DNA of 64,000 nucleotides from Sordariomycetes sp. S80-01Y (taxonomy: Eukaryota > Ascomycota > Sordariomycetes), in NCBI GenBank assembly GCA_037042185.1, contig JAXQJY010000021.1, positions 434,001-498,000 of the forward strand. The letters run 5' to 3'. A program made the position numbers and the translations under genes. Below the pieces are notes generated by a model, which saw only the letters and a program-made list of their open reading frames with translations, made no database searches and was not told the DNA's origin. This document shows, in pieces, positions 44,098 to 56,049 of this stretch (positions within the stretch are counted from its first letter, which is position 1; every line of letters begins with the position of its first letter).

Positions 44098-45885
44098 TCA
44101 GACGTTTTCCCTAACACCAAGCGGCTTTCTCGTGCTCTTCTCATCCTTGAACCGACTCACATCCCCGCCAATCAACTTCCTCAGGTTTCCGACATCTTGT
44201 AGATAGCGCCTCATCTCATCCTGCAGGTCGTCTTCGCTGTACGCTGTACTCTCCGAGTCGTAGCCTACATCATCTGCCTCGCCCTCGTCGTACTCCGATA
44301 CATTCTCCTTGTCGGTCTCTTCGGCTTCGATGGCCTTGACTTCGACGTGAGGGATGGGGTTCTTGAGGCTCTCGATGGCGAGCTTGAGATGAAGCTTGAG
44401 GGCTTCGTTCTCGGTTTGGAGTTTCTTGATCTTGGACTCGGCGACCATGCTGCGCTCTTCCATCATGCGTTGCATGGTCGACACGCGCGTCTGGTACTCT
44501 TCCAGCCGCTCTTCGGCCTGCTGGGCGTTCTTCTCCTTTTGTTGCGAGTTTGACACAGACATCTGCAGCAGCCGGATCTCTTCTGCCATTGCGGCGATCT
44601 GGGCATCGCGCTCGGCGGTCGAGATTTGGTCTTGGTTGACAATGGCACGTGTGCGGATGCGCTTGGCCTGGTCGGCATATCGCAGCGTCGAGAGCGTTTC
44701 ATCGTAATCGCTAGGTGCAATGCACGCAATCATGGCCGTCTTGCTGTTGCCACCCAAGGAGTCCTTCAGCAGCCACGTGAGGATTGAATCACGGTAAGGC
44801 ACAATGTCCTTCCGCTTGCCCGACCGGAGCGCCTTCGGGTCTGCGAGGGCAGCAATCACACGTCCAAGAGTAGTGAGTGACTTGTTGATGTTGCTGCCTT
44901 CTCTCAGCCTTGCCCCGGTGGCCTCAGTCGATTTCGCTCTCTCGCTGCCTGCCAAGTCAACCAGTCTGATCCGCGAGCTCCGCTCTGTCGTCTCATCCGT
45001 CTCCATGTCGTGGTGAATCTGCTTGAGCATAATGGTAAAAACGGCATGGCTTCGACTGCTAGTGTCGTTCATCTTTGTGCTTGCCGTCGTTCTCGATGCG
45101 TCGCCATTCGTCATGTAGCGGAGGATCTCGTCGATGCTGCGGACGGGGACCTCGGTGAGGTCCTTGACGTAGGGACCCTCGCTGGGTGATTCACGGATCT
45201 TGAGATAGTTCGGCGCTTTGTTCGGCACGACGGGGACGAGGAGGTCGCGGACATGTTCGTTGTAGACCTCAAAGTAGGAAACGCGGACGTTGTAGGTGAC
45301 GCATGAGTTCTCGCTCTGCGCGGCCTCGATACGCTCAAAGAGGTCCTCGCAGGTGCGGGGGATGAGCCCTGGCTGGTCTGGCGTGCCCATCATGGTGTAA
45401 CTCTTTCCAGAGCCAGTCTGTCCGTAGGCGAAGATGCACGTGTGGTAACCCTCGAAGTTGTGGTCGAGGAATTCCTCGCCCAGGCTATTGTAGACATCCT
45501 CCTGGTGCGCGTAGTGCTTGTCCTTGGTGTTGTGGCTCCAAAAGGAGTTGTCGAACGTGAAGTTCTTCTCCTCGATGACCTTGCGTGACTTCGGGGGCGC
45601 TTTCGGATTCGCCTCAGGGTCTTCTGGGACGAGCAACGTCGTCTGTTGCGTGATCGGGTCCATTTCCACCAGACATCGCGCCCGCTTCTCGAGTTCTCTC
45701 TGCAGGAAGGCCCTCACGCGCACGACGACACGGACGTTGCCACCGCCATCCATCCTCGAGAGCATCGGCAAAGTCCCATCTCGCGACCTAAGCGACGGCG
45801 TGGAGGCGGACGAGCGGACAACCTGCTGGGAAGGCGAGTCGGGGCCAGGCGAGTAGGCGGGCATCAGTCGCGCATCGAGAGCCAT
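44098..45885 (-). CDS. short fungal kinesin-3 motor
   Basis: A single exon of 595 aa. The motor domain spans about residues 48-415: P-loop GQTGSGKS at 155-162, switch I NDTSSRSH at 273-280, switch II DLAGSE at 310-315, and a basic loop 12 (ALRSGKRKDIVPYRDS) typical of kinesin-3. A neck and coiled coil (about 420-520) and an acidic segment follow. There is no FHA or PH domain, so it resembles the truncated fungal kinesin-3 type known from Neurospora NcKin3, linked to mitochondria, rather than full-length Unc104. An in-frame ATG at 45951 would add 22 residues; 45885 was preferred because the added segment looks non-conserved. Confidence 0.9.
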   Translation of the reverse strand: MALDARLMPAYSPGPDSPSQQVVRSSASTPSLRSRDGTLPMLSRMDGGGNVRVVVRVRAFLQRELEKRARCLVEMDPITQQTTLLVPEDPEANPKAPPKSRKVIEEKNFTFDNSFWSHNTKDKHYAHQEDVYNSLGEEFLDHNFEGYHTCIFAYGQTGSGKSYTMMGTPDQPGLIPRTCEDLFERIEAAQSENSCVTYNVRVSYFEVYNEHVRDLLVPVVPNKAPNYLKIRESPSEGPYVKDLTEVPVRSIDEILRYMTNGDASRTTASTKMNDTSSRSHAVFTIMLKQIHHDMETDETTERSSRIRLVDLAGSERAKSTEATGARLREGSNINKSLTTLGRVIAALADPKALRSGKRKDIVPYRDSILTWLLKDSLGGNSKTAMIACIAPSDYDETLSTLRYADQAKRIRTRAIVNQDQISTAERDAQIAAMAEEIRLLQMSVSNSQQKEKNAQQAEERLEEYQTRVSTMQRMMEERSMVAESKIKKLQTENEALKLHLKLAIESLKNPIPHVEVKAIEAEETDKENVSEYDEGEADDVGYDSESTAYSEDDLQDEMRRYLQDVGNLRKLIGGDVSRFKDEKSTRKPLGVRENV

Positions 45886-47564
45886 TGTTCGCAATGTCTC
45901 AAGAGCAAGTTTGTATGAATCACGAGAACGAAGTCGAAGAATGTGCCACATTAGAGTGGACAGGCGGTCAATCCACTTTTGTTTACTGACTTGCCGAGTT
46001 GGGAGGAATGTTGCCGTTGCCGGGGTGAGGCGAGGGGGACAGGGGATGAATGGCCGGGGTCCTGGTCGTTCTGCGCTGAGGCCCAACGGGAACAAGTTGA
46101 CGAGACCTTCAGTTTGCGACGACGAGAACAGCTTTACAAGATGAAGAGAATGGTTGGCAAGAAATTGCCTTTGACTTTGAGATGGGTTCGCAGGAGGTTT
46201 CCGAGGCTATTTTGAATCGTGTTGTTTATCGGTGTGGCTCGATTGGGCTAGACTCGCTTACCAAAGGCAAAACAGGTGTAACATCTCAATCGCTGCCCGG
46301 TTTCCGACCTCAACCTTCACAACCATCAGGGCCGGCTATACTTGTTCAAGATATCATTATTTTTGGCCCATGCGAAGCTGCAGTGCGAAATGTCCACAAG
46401 CGCATGCTTCGACGGCATCCACGTTGCCGCGTGGAGCGATACACTTTCAAGACCAGCGATCGTTGGCCAGGTTGCCAGGGCCAGGTTCCAAAGTCGGACA
46501 CAGGCTGGGTGACCAAGTGAGCCAACCGTGTGATGCCATATCGCCGCGATCACTTTTCAGAGCCATGAATTTGAGATGTTATACACGGTCTCCCGGTGCG
46601 GCTTGACTACCACTCAGGGCGTTCGCAGCACGATGGACTTGAAGCCACAGAGATCGAGTCTATACGGCTCAACATCCCATTGAGGAGCTGTCCGGCCCGC
46701 ACACCACGCTTAGGTGCCGTTCGATGGCTGAACAATTACAACCCTTCGAATGTAACACTCCGGCGATCTGCCAGCGACCAAAAGGCACGTTAACCGCCTC
46801 GCACAGTTTTCGGTCGAGCTGTTTGATCTGCCGCCAGCCGTCCTCTTACGCAAGCACTGACGCCCGCTTCCTGAGCTACCGTGTTCATATATAGCTCATC
46901 ATCCGTAAGCGCCAGACAAGTGTCGAAGGCAAGTCGAGGTTTGCCTTCGCCGGAAGATGCCTTGCCAAGACTGTTGGTCCGCGATGACAGGAACTGGTGC
47001 TGCATGCGTTAGCCGCGGATACAACCGCGTGCGCAGCGGGCTTGTCATGCGGCCAATGCAAGGCTATTTCGTCGTTTCGTCTCGCAAGAAAAGAGTCGAC
47101 GAAGGTGCATCGAGACAAGCCACGGCAATGATCAAGTTGTCAGTGAATTCATAGTGGCCGTAAAGGAGACCTGGAAGTTATTGCTACAAAGGTGCTCCCC
47201 GTACCCCTGCTCTGCCTCGCTCCGGGCCGCTGGCAAGGGTGAGTGCCCGGCGGCAACCAATCGCTCGATACAACCCTACCTCACCTGGGAACCAACATCA
47301 CATCTGTGGTTCCGCGCTTGCATCGCAGCTTCATGCATGGATCTCATGTCGGGACTTTGGACAGCCTCCAACTACCATGGGGGCCATAAGTTGTGGCCAT
47401 GCTCGCTCACAGAGGTCTAAAGCACGCCCACCTCCCGGCATGATAACCTTGGATTGCCTATCAACTTCCTCATTTCCTTTTCTTTGGGTCTTTGCCGAAT
47501 ACACCGCGCTCTTTAAGTCCTTTGTATCTGCTCCTGTGTTCTTTGCTATCAGAAATTTGACCCT
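45886..47564. other. divergent intergenic region, no gene seen
   Basis: 1.7 kb between the kinesin and GT25 start codons. One 112-codon frame at 46182-46520 has no recognisable content. Confidence 0.45.
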
Positions 47565-48893
47565 ATGATCTCGCCAAAGCCGCAAAGACGCGGTGGCGTC
47601 TGGGCCGTCGTGGCCTTCATCATGCTCGGCTTCCTTTTCTTACATCACGAACCTTTGTGTTTTATTTTTCAACCCCATTCGCAAAAGCAGCCCGAAACAC
47701 TGCATAAGGACGCGAACATCGACGATATACATAACGCAACTTTGGGCGTGAGTCGCCATGTCGTCTGCTCGCGCTGTGCCGAATGGCTAACCAACGCTGT
47801 GTAGTTCGAAAAGATATTCGTGGTCGGCCTGCCAGACCGGACTGACCGCCGGGACGGCATGGCTTTGCAGGCAGCTGTCAGTGATATAGAAATTGAATTC
47901 ATTGATGGGATCCGAGGTCCGCAGATACCGGACAAGGCGGTGCCTATTCCCAAAGATCATGGCCGGCCTGCTGACCCTGTGTTGGGGGCATGGCGGGGAC
48001 ACATGAACGCCATTCGAGAGTAAGGATCCTACCAGAAGGTCTGGGAACATTCAGCTAAAACTTGAAGGGTTGTTCGGAGAAATTTGTCCTCAGCCTTGAT
48101 CTTGGAGGATGACACGGACTGGGACGTCCGCTTCAGAGACCAACTGCACGACCTGGCACTCGCAACCCGTACTCTGACCCAGCCCCTTTCCAACTCGCCT
48201 GGCATCTACGCAGACCCAACCTTTCCATTTCATCGGGCGAAAGACGTCCCCATGTCCGTTCCTGACCTTGACTTCGACCAACTGCCCTCTACTCTCCCCC
48301 CCACGCACTCCCCTTATGGCGACAACTGGGACCTTCTCTGGCTTGGCCAATGCGCTATGCGTTTTCCTTCCGCTGAGAGCCCTCAGATTTCAAAAGCACG
48401 CATCGTCAAGTTGGACGATGTCACAGTCCCCGAACCACGCTACATGTGGTCCTTTACCTCGCCCTTCACCCTCGTCGAAGAATACCCAGCACACACCCGC
48501 GTCTACCACCACGCCCAAGAGGGAGCCTGCGCACTCGGATACGCCATCTCTCAGCGCGGTGCCCGCAAGCTCCTGCAAGAGATCGCCCTTAAAGAAGTGA
48601 CCGACGCGGTCGACATCCTGATGCGATTCTTCTGCGACGGAGAGCGTGGGCGGAAGAAGGGCATCTGCTTGACGACTCAACCTGGGCTGGTGCAACATCA
48701 CAGGCCCGCTGGGCCGGACAGGGGGAATAGTGATATTGGGGACCACGGGGATGGATGGCGTGACAGTGGTATGACGGACATGGTGAGATGGAGTACGAGG
48801 TTGAATGTCGAGAGGTTGCTAGACGGCCAAGGGGAGATGTGGGAGCAGTTTCCTGACAGCGAGTCTATGGCTCAGGAGTTGTTTGTTCCTTGA
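47565..48893 (+). CDS. glycosyltransferase family 25 type II membrane protein
   Basis: Exons 47565-47747, 47805-48019 and 48068-48893 (introns 57 and 48 nt) give 407 aa. One uncleaved signal anchor (WAVVAFIMLGFLFL, residues about 13-26) follows a basic cytoplasmic start. The GT25 features are FEKIFVVGLPDRTDRRDGM at the start of the domain, HMNAIREVV, the acidic SALILEDDTDWDVR and the late GACALGYAISQRGARKLL. Such enzymes transfer galactose or similar sugars and act in the Golgi lumen; fungal acceptors are not known. The C-terminal 60 residues are Gly/Asp-rich. Confidence 0.88.
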
Positions 48894-49311
48894 ATATTGG
48901 AATTAGTACAAGCTGGTGACATTCGGGGGTCCTGGTTGCATTTTCTTCGAAATCTCTGTGAACGTTTGGAAAAGCTGTGAGAGAAAGGCTTCCTACCAAC
49001 AGCCAGCGTTTAGACTTATCTTGATAAAATACTTTCTTCTTGGGACATTTCAACTCTAAAGCCTTTCTTTTGGGATCGTAGACATCCTGTGCACATCACT
49101 AAAAAGATCGTGGACTCATTCACAGACAAGGACTCACTTACAGCCTGGCGTCAAGCTCAGTCCCGGGTAGCCCCACTTGCAGCTAGACCCGACTCGCAAA
49201 TACCAGCTTCAGACGCGATCTGAGAGCTTGGACACCACCAACGCCGACACAACATCTCACCTGCCATACGAATATCGCAAGCGAACGAGACTATATGCGA
49301 ACCAACATGGA
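48894..49311. other. intergenic and 5' leader of ham-2
   Basis: 418 bp. It contains an ATG at 49307, five bases before the chosen ham-2 start and in another frame, which opens a six-codon reading frame ending at TAA 49325-49327. Confidence 0.5.
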
Positions 49312-52300
49312 ATGGATGCTCGAGTAAAGCTTTACGATCGCCCTCCGCGCGATGCGCCTGTGGCGGATTCCAACGATATGGAGCCCGAGATGATCACTGA
49401 GCCCCTCGAGGCTCCCAACCCTCCCGTCGAGGAAACCGATGCTTCTAAACCTACCGGCGACGTTGCAGACACCGGCGAGGTCACAGATATTGGCCCCGAT
49501 GCGAACCAGCCCGACCCCGAACAGCCTCCAGTACCTGCACCACCCGCCCGCCCAATCCTCCAGCGCAACGCCCTCAACACACCGCTCCCCGCCCCCGACC
49601 CTCCCTCCTCAACCGCTGTCGAAGCGGAGCCTACGAACTCCTTGTCTCTCTATCAGCTCCGTAGGATAGTAGCTGAGCGACACCCGCAGCCTACAGAGCA
49701 ACCCCCCGCCTACGACTTCGAGTACGCCGACCAGGCGCCACATGCTGAAGAGATAGACGAGTGGTTCTCATATCAGTTCTGGGGCTGGGTTCGTCTGAAT
49801 TCGGCCCAAAAGGCCTTCGAGTGGCATTGGGAGAACGAGAATGGCGTCATGCAAGGAAACGAGGAAGTGAAGAGCTGGGACGAGAGTGACGTCGAGACCA
49901 GGACAACGTTTGTCCAGGCGGCTATCGGGGGAGTGCAGAGCAACGACGCTGCATTGAGAAATGCCAGTATCGGGAAGCTGGTGTACCTTGTCCTTGGAAG
50001 ATGGGGCGATACGGCAATGCCGAGTGTTGCGGCCGAGGATGGGAGACACGTGGCGAGTTTGTCGCAGTTAGAGGCTATGAAGGCGGGCGTTGAGTGCTTG
50101 ACGTCTTTGGAAGGATTGCCGGTTGTTTGGGAGGCGCTCAGGAACAGCTTCGAGCTTCATTGGTCCGGTGACCAGCAAGGCACGTCCCAGGAGGCCCAAG
50201 ATGAGCTGATGAACCTGATGACTATCATGTATATTGTGCTCCAGGAGGCCCTTCAGGACCCGGAGGACATGGCCTCGCCTTATGATAAGTTGCGTAAGTG
50301 GGAGCTGCTCGCTTGGGAATGAAATGAGCTAACATCTACCTAGTGGAATTGAATCCGTCTTTGGTAGACTTCATGATGACTGCCACGGCGAAATTGCGAT
50401 GGGACGAGCAGAATGCCATGCCCCAAACCCAGATCTTCTTGCTGTTCTGGAAGTCTATACTGCTTGTGTTTGGCGGTACCGAAGAGCTCGAAGCCGTCAA
50501 AGCAGCGACTAGCGAGAAGGACGACAACAGTGCCAACAAAGACACAATCACTGCTTCGCCACTCGACTACCACGTCTTCCGTCAAGAGATCACCTCAAAA
50601 TACCCAGCATACGTACCGCCACGGCCAGAGATACCATTAGAAGCAGATAACACCTCGCTTCTGCCGCCTCTGCCGAATCAGACCGCCAGACATAGCGCCT
50701 CGAACGGGATAGTGCCTGCGCCACCAAACAGTCAGAACGGCGGCGCGTCCATCCTCAACCAATCTGTCCATATTGCTACACCGGCACCGTCACCACCCCC
50801 CTCCCCGGCCGTTGGCGGCAAAGGCGGCAAGAAGCAGAACTATCAGACAAACCAGAACTTCCCCTTCATGTACCCACCGCTGGACGCCAGTAGCAACAGT
50901 GCAGGCGGTAAGGGATTAGCCGGTGTGAACGATGCGCTCGTCAGCCGTAGGTGGGAGGGCAGTGATATCCCCGCTTCCATCCTCGAGGCTGGCGAGCTAT
51001 TCTCCAGTCGAGTCAGGATGACCCGCGCAACGAGACAGCTCTGGGAGGAGCGCGAGAGGTTCTTACGCTATGATAGGGGCTGGGAACCCGAGGGAGACGA
51101 CGATGATGACGACGATATCCCGGATCTTGACCTGAGTGAGCTGACGCTCGAAGAGAAGGAAATCCTAAAGGAATTGAAGAACGAGGACAAGGAGAAGAAG
51201 CCCGCGAAGCCAGAAGCGGACGCTGAGCCAGACTTTGGGCCTCACCCCGGCCGACTGAACGAAAGGGACAAGCAGAGGCTAATGGCGGTTGAGAATTTCT
51301 ACGTGAGTTTGTCTCCGGAGAAAGACGACAAGTTACTAACAGCTACAGCGTGACGCCCTGCCTCATCTCCAGTCGCTAGTCATCGTGCTGCTGCGACCCA
51401 TCCTTGCTAATGTCACAGCGATCGTTTCGCAGCAGCCACAGCAACAGCAGGGCCCGTCACCCATGACTCGAGGTCCTAATGGAGGTCCCAATGGCATCTC
51501 TGGGCCTCAGCAACAGCAGCAGCAAGCGTCGCCTTCGCAACTCGATATACCAGAGATGTCACCAGAGGAACTTGACGCTGCTAGAACCAGGGAAATCACG
51601 TCCAAAGCTATGACCGGGATTTTGATACTTCTGATGAAGTGGCTCAGAGTATCTCGTGAGTTGATCCACTATCCATCCAGCTGGGTATAAGGCTGACATG
51701 TCCAGACGTCCTCAAGTTCGAGTACCTTTCCCAGCTCCTGCTGGACTCGAACTATCTGCCTCTTGTGCTGAAGCTCTTTGCTCACCAGGACATCCAACAA
51801 GTCGTGGATAGCAAAACCGACAAGCTAGACAACAGCTTCTTCTACTTCTGCAACCAACGGTCTCGCCTTCTAAATAAAGAGGGGGAGTGCTCAAGCGAAG
51901 TCAACTCCGAGCATGCGGATGAGGAGATCGAGTCCGAAGACGAGGCCGCCCCCCCACCCATACGTCGTCAACGCGAAGACTTGCCCCCTAGCAACATGGA
52001 AGAGGACGACCCCCAAAACGCCGAGGATGATCAGGTGTCCAGCCGGCCAGAGGTCGACGAACTCGGCTATCCCATCAATAACATTCCCGAGGAGCCCATC
52101 ACCGACTTTTCAAGACGCAACTTCTTCTCCCTGATCAACTATCTGCGGATCATGCAGAAGATATGCAAGAACAAGGCGCACCGCAACCTGCTTCTCGTGA
52201 CGTACAAATCCTCCACCATCCTACGCAAGTCCCTTAAGATTCCCCAGCCCGACCTCAGGCTTTACACGCTCAAACTCTTCAAGGGCCAGGTCCCCTACTG

Positions 52301-52628
52301 CGGGCGCAAATGGCGCCAGGGCAACATGCGCGTCATCACGGCCGTGTACCTCCACTGCCGTCCTGAGCTGCGCGACGAGTGGCTCGCGGGGAGCGACGTG
52401 GACGCCGACGTGGACGCTGCGCTGCCCCTGGAGCAGGCGCTGCGGAGCCTGACGCACTGGGCGAACCTGAGGAGGTACCCGGAGAAGATCGCCCCCGAGA
52501 TCAGGAGCGCCATGAAGGAGGAGCAGGACTTCTTCACCAGGGAGTTGGAGAAGCTGGACATAAACTGGGGGGAGATTGGGGGCGATGATGGGATGAGCGA
52601 GATGGACCACATTGAAGGATGGCCATGA
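49312..52628 (+). CDS. ham-2: HAM-2/Far11/STRIP1 homologue, STRIPAK subunit
   Basis: Four exons (49312-50293, 50344-51302, 51349-51655, 51706-52628; introns 50, 46 and 50 nt) give 1056 aa. The N-terminal conserved region starts near SLSLYQLRRIVAERHP and includes HAEEIDEWFSYQFWGW; the middle holds an acidic block (DDDDDDDIPDLD) and Gln-rich runs; the C-terminal domain includes FEYLSQLLLDSNYLPLVLKLF and VPYCGRKWRQGNMRVITAVYLHCRPELRDEWL. These identify Far11/STRIP1, called HAM-2 in Neurospora and PRO22 in Sordaria. It is part of the striatin phosphatase-kinase complex needed for hyphal fusion and fruiting-body development. The start is the first in-frame ATG; a better-context ATG lies 5 nt earlier in another frame. 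Confidence 0.93.
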
Positions 52629-52855
52629 AGCTAGTGGCGCCTCGCTAGGCATGGTTATACGATGAGTAGCTATCGATAGCGTGTGCAATGGGAAGCTGGG
52701 TTGAGCTCAGTGTCGTTACAAGTGTTGGTGATTACTATTAACTATGATGCAAGGTATCAAGTGTTCTAATGTGTTCGAGGCGACCAACTGTCTCACCACT
52801 GGGGTATATCCATGTCTCAGTCTCAGCCCTACCATCTCACGAATCCGGGACTCCA

Positions 52856-53898
52856 CTACGGCCGGCTATAAATTCCATCTTCATACCGGTAATCCTGCGG
52901 CGGAGCCGAGTAGCCCGCCGGAGCTGGTCCCGAGTACGGGTTGTCGGTCGCATACCCGTACCCCGTTTCAACCTTGCCATACTCAGCGCCGTGGCCCGCG
53001 TAACTCGTATCTTGGTTGTGCATGTACAGCTGATCGTCGCCACCTTCGCGCCTGGTGCTGAAACTCTGGGCATATCCTATTTCCTGGCCGTGCTCGTTCA
53101 GGTGGGGCTGGTACGGGCCGGGGTCGCCAGAGACGTAGCTCTGTCTGCTGGGCTCGGCGCCATCGAGCTGTCCCGGCGTGGTGTGGCTGGGCAGCACGTT
53201 GTCTTCGTCTTCGAGGTCCTTCTCGCCCTTCTTGCGGCTGAAGAGGCGGGAGAAGAAGTTGCCGGATGCGTAGCCCGAGGTGTAGTTGTTGGCGGGGGAG
53301 GGGCCGAAGCGGGACTCCTTGCGGCGAGAGCGGATGAGGAGGAACTCGGTCAGGAGAGAGAAGATGAAGAAGAAGCTTGTGCGGCGTTAGGCTGCCGTCT
53401 GTAAGACGCGGGGGAGAGAGGAATCGGGACTTACATGAGGATGATGGCGACTGAGAGGCAGGCCGTCTGCAGACGACAGGCTACGTGGAAGCTCGGCAAC
53501 GCGGTGAAACCTCCATTCCCATCCGCGACTTCCTGGCTCTTGCCCTTACCAAACGGCGTGTCCAGGTAGCCGGTGCAGCTCCCGGCGCCGTCCTTGTTCG
53601 CGACGGCGACGTAGATGAAGGCCGGTATGAAGGCGAAGTCGAGCACCATGGCCACGAGGCCCGGCACCGCCTTCCCGGCCAAGCAGCACAGCAGGAGCAG
53701 ACCGATGATGGTGTAGAGGACGGCTGCGCCGGCAATGCCTTCGACGGCGCGCACCGAGTTGGGGATGTGGATGGAGTGGTTGGCGAGGGCGGCGAGGAAG
53801 TAGGAGTAGACGCCGAGGATCAGAGCTGCCGAGAGGAGCTGAACAAGACGGAAGAACCACTGGAGGAACTTGAGGGCTGGAACGGTTCGTGCGCCCAT
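52856..53898 (-). CDS. MARVEL-domain membrane protein with Tyr/Gly-rich tail
   Basis: Exons 53898-53435 and 53375-52856 (59-nt intron, CCTAACG branch) give 327 aa. Four transmembrane helices are seen: about 18-38, 54-73, 79-99, and a fourth across the exon junction near 142-168. The lumenal loop before TM4 has paired Cys (GSCTGYLDT). The cytoplasmic tail of about 155 residues is hydrophilic, rich in Tyr, Gly, Ser and Pro, with a basic juxtamembrane patch (RSRRKESRF). This is the common filamentous-ascomycete MARVEL architecture, associated with plasma membrane organisation; molecular function unknown. It is convergent with ham-2, 227 bp between stop codons. Confidence 0.88.
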
Positions 53899-56049
53899 GG
53901 CGATGGGACTTGCGGGTCGAAGCTGGTGGAGGGGTGGTGGTGTGTGACGGTGGACGACAGTGTCGGGTAATGATGTTACGAGAAGATGGTGAAAGTGTGG
54001 GTGTCGTCCATCGGGTTGAATATTCTCGATTTCTGCTGTCAAACAACGAGAGCTGACGGCTTCACCGCGATAATTGAAGGATGCGAGAACAATGGCATGA
54101 TGGGGTGGTCACGGCCTTTGATCTTTAAGTGTCGAGGCCAGGACTCGGTCGCTGGACCCGGCCGAGGGACTCTCCATTACGTTTCATTACGTAGGGTGGC
54201 TCCGGCAACGTGAGTGGACGAATTCAGCAGTGGCGGAAGGGTTTAGCCCATGAATTGGCGATGGTGGTTTGCGAGGAGGTTGATGGGCTTGGTCGGGTGT
54301 GGCTTGATGATGTTCATCATGAGGTCAGAGCGTGGAGCATAGAAGATGGCGCAACTATGATTGGATGAGAGCGCGGCTCAGCCACGGCACTCCAGACAGT
54401 CCGGCCGGAGTCTAAAAATAGGCAGGGGTCTGCGCCACAGGGTCTTCCCAATGCGGGTTGAAGTGAAAGCTTGATGGGCAACCCGATGACCTCTGGGGGC
54501 TGCCGTTGGCTTCACATGATTTTACCAGCGCCCGTGGAAAGCTGGAGCATTTCCAATGCGGCATCACTGTGATACTGTATGTCATTTCGAAATATCTTTG
54601 AATTAGAGCTCGTGGCGTGATGGTGCCATCGGAAGAGGAAGGCCTTCGACTGGGCCAACCCGTGGGACTCAGCCTCTGTTTGCGTGTGTTACACGCGTCG
54701 TCCATGCGGAAGCAGGACGGGGCAGCCTTGCTCGTTCCAATTTGGATGCGAGGAAAAGTGCGAGAAAAACCCTCGGATGCGAGCAAACAAGCAGAACGAG
54801 TCAGGCCAAGAGGCAATGAGGAGCGCGTCTCTCGAAGAAAGTCTCCGGCGGTGGGCATGGGGTGCAGCGTGCGGTGCTGTGGACATGGGGCGACGACTCG
54901 GAGGCGACGACGGCATCATGTGACGCGTCCCTCTGCCAAATTCCCCATCTCCGGATGCTTCACCACCAGGTCTGGTCGATTTCTTATCGTCGATTACCTG
55001 GAGGCGAGACTGGCGCTGTCGACCACTTGCATTTCACGAGGCCTCCTCTGGCTGCGACGGCTCTGCACTGCATAATCACCACCTGCACACCGCTGCACAG
55101 CACCGCACCAGCAAAGAGTCGCGACTCCCGCAGCTCTTGGCATCCTGGTCTGGCCCTCACTGGCGTCGCCCGAGCCCGCTATCACCAGCCTTTCCTAATC
55201 TTGGGCTCCCAATAGCCTGCGCATCTCGACTCGCCTCCCTCCATCACCGAGCTCAGTTCTCAGGTGCACAAGTAGCACGGCGGCCACTGCTGACTAGAGC
55301 CCCTAGAAAACACACGACACCCACGAGGCGACGCCTCCCCCTGCGGGTCTCGGGCTCCGACATGTCGATGGCGCACTGGCACGAGGCAAACAAAAAAAAA
55401 AGTTCCGATTCCCAGGATCAATCTTCCTAGTTCGTCGTACTTCGTACTGTTCACCATGGGGAGGCTTCGGCCCGCGCTGATCCGCCCTGGATACCCGATC
55501 TTACTTCGGGAGCGATGAGGGTGTCGCGCCGCGGCATCCCATTGCTTCGGCCCTGGTGCCAGCGCCCACGCGCTGCGCGAATCGCATCATTCCCATTGTC
55601 AACGGGTGCACAAGTCAGATAACCCTCAAGCCCTCCCATCCCCGCCTGACCGCTCGGAGCGTTGCCAGCACCACGCCAAGCCAGGGCTCCCGGAGAGCTG
55701 AATGTGCGGCTGGCCGCCATAGCCAATAGTCCGGGACCCTGAATGAGCTTCTCAGGTTGGCCTGCCCTACCTATACGAGGGGCACTCAGACTACTGAGCT
55801 GCACCGCAGTCTTGCTGCTGTTCCGAGTGGATCATGCGTGGCTTGCTTTAGGCATTGTCTTGTCGTGTAAATTCCGATCTGGACCATGCGGCCAGACGTC
55901 GATATGTGCCTGTCTGGAGACGGACTTATTGGCCGTGACGCCCACGCTTTTGGCATCAGAGGTACTCGTAGACTTGCTGTTTGAATTCTGGTGATTTTCT
56001 GTTGGTACCGCCATCCTCATAGTCCATCTGCGGAACAGCGGCCTTCGTC
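53899..56049. other. 2.2 kb divergent intergenic region, no gene seen
   Basis: Between the MARVEL and peroxidase start codons. It includes a run of A at about 55390-55401 and a GTACTTCGTAC string at 55438-55448. Overlapping ORFs up to 152 codons have no coding support. Confidence 0.45.

Noticed and set aside
45886-46095. N-terminal extension of the kinesin in the same frame
   Set aside because: The frame opens at a non-ATG codon and the peptide lacks kinesin features; one internal ATG at 45951 remains a weaker alternative start.
49177-49311. Upstream extension of ham-2 in the same frame
   Set aside because: The frame is open but contains no ATG, and the segment does not look like the family N-terminus.
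53485-53970. 161-codon plus-strand open frame
   Set aside because: Antisense shadow of the MARVEL-domain gene.
55388-55402. A-run as a possible retroposon tail
   Set aside because: It is short and not preceded by any LINE, SINE or processed-gene sequence, and I saw no target-site duplication.
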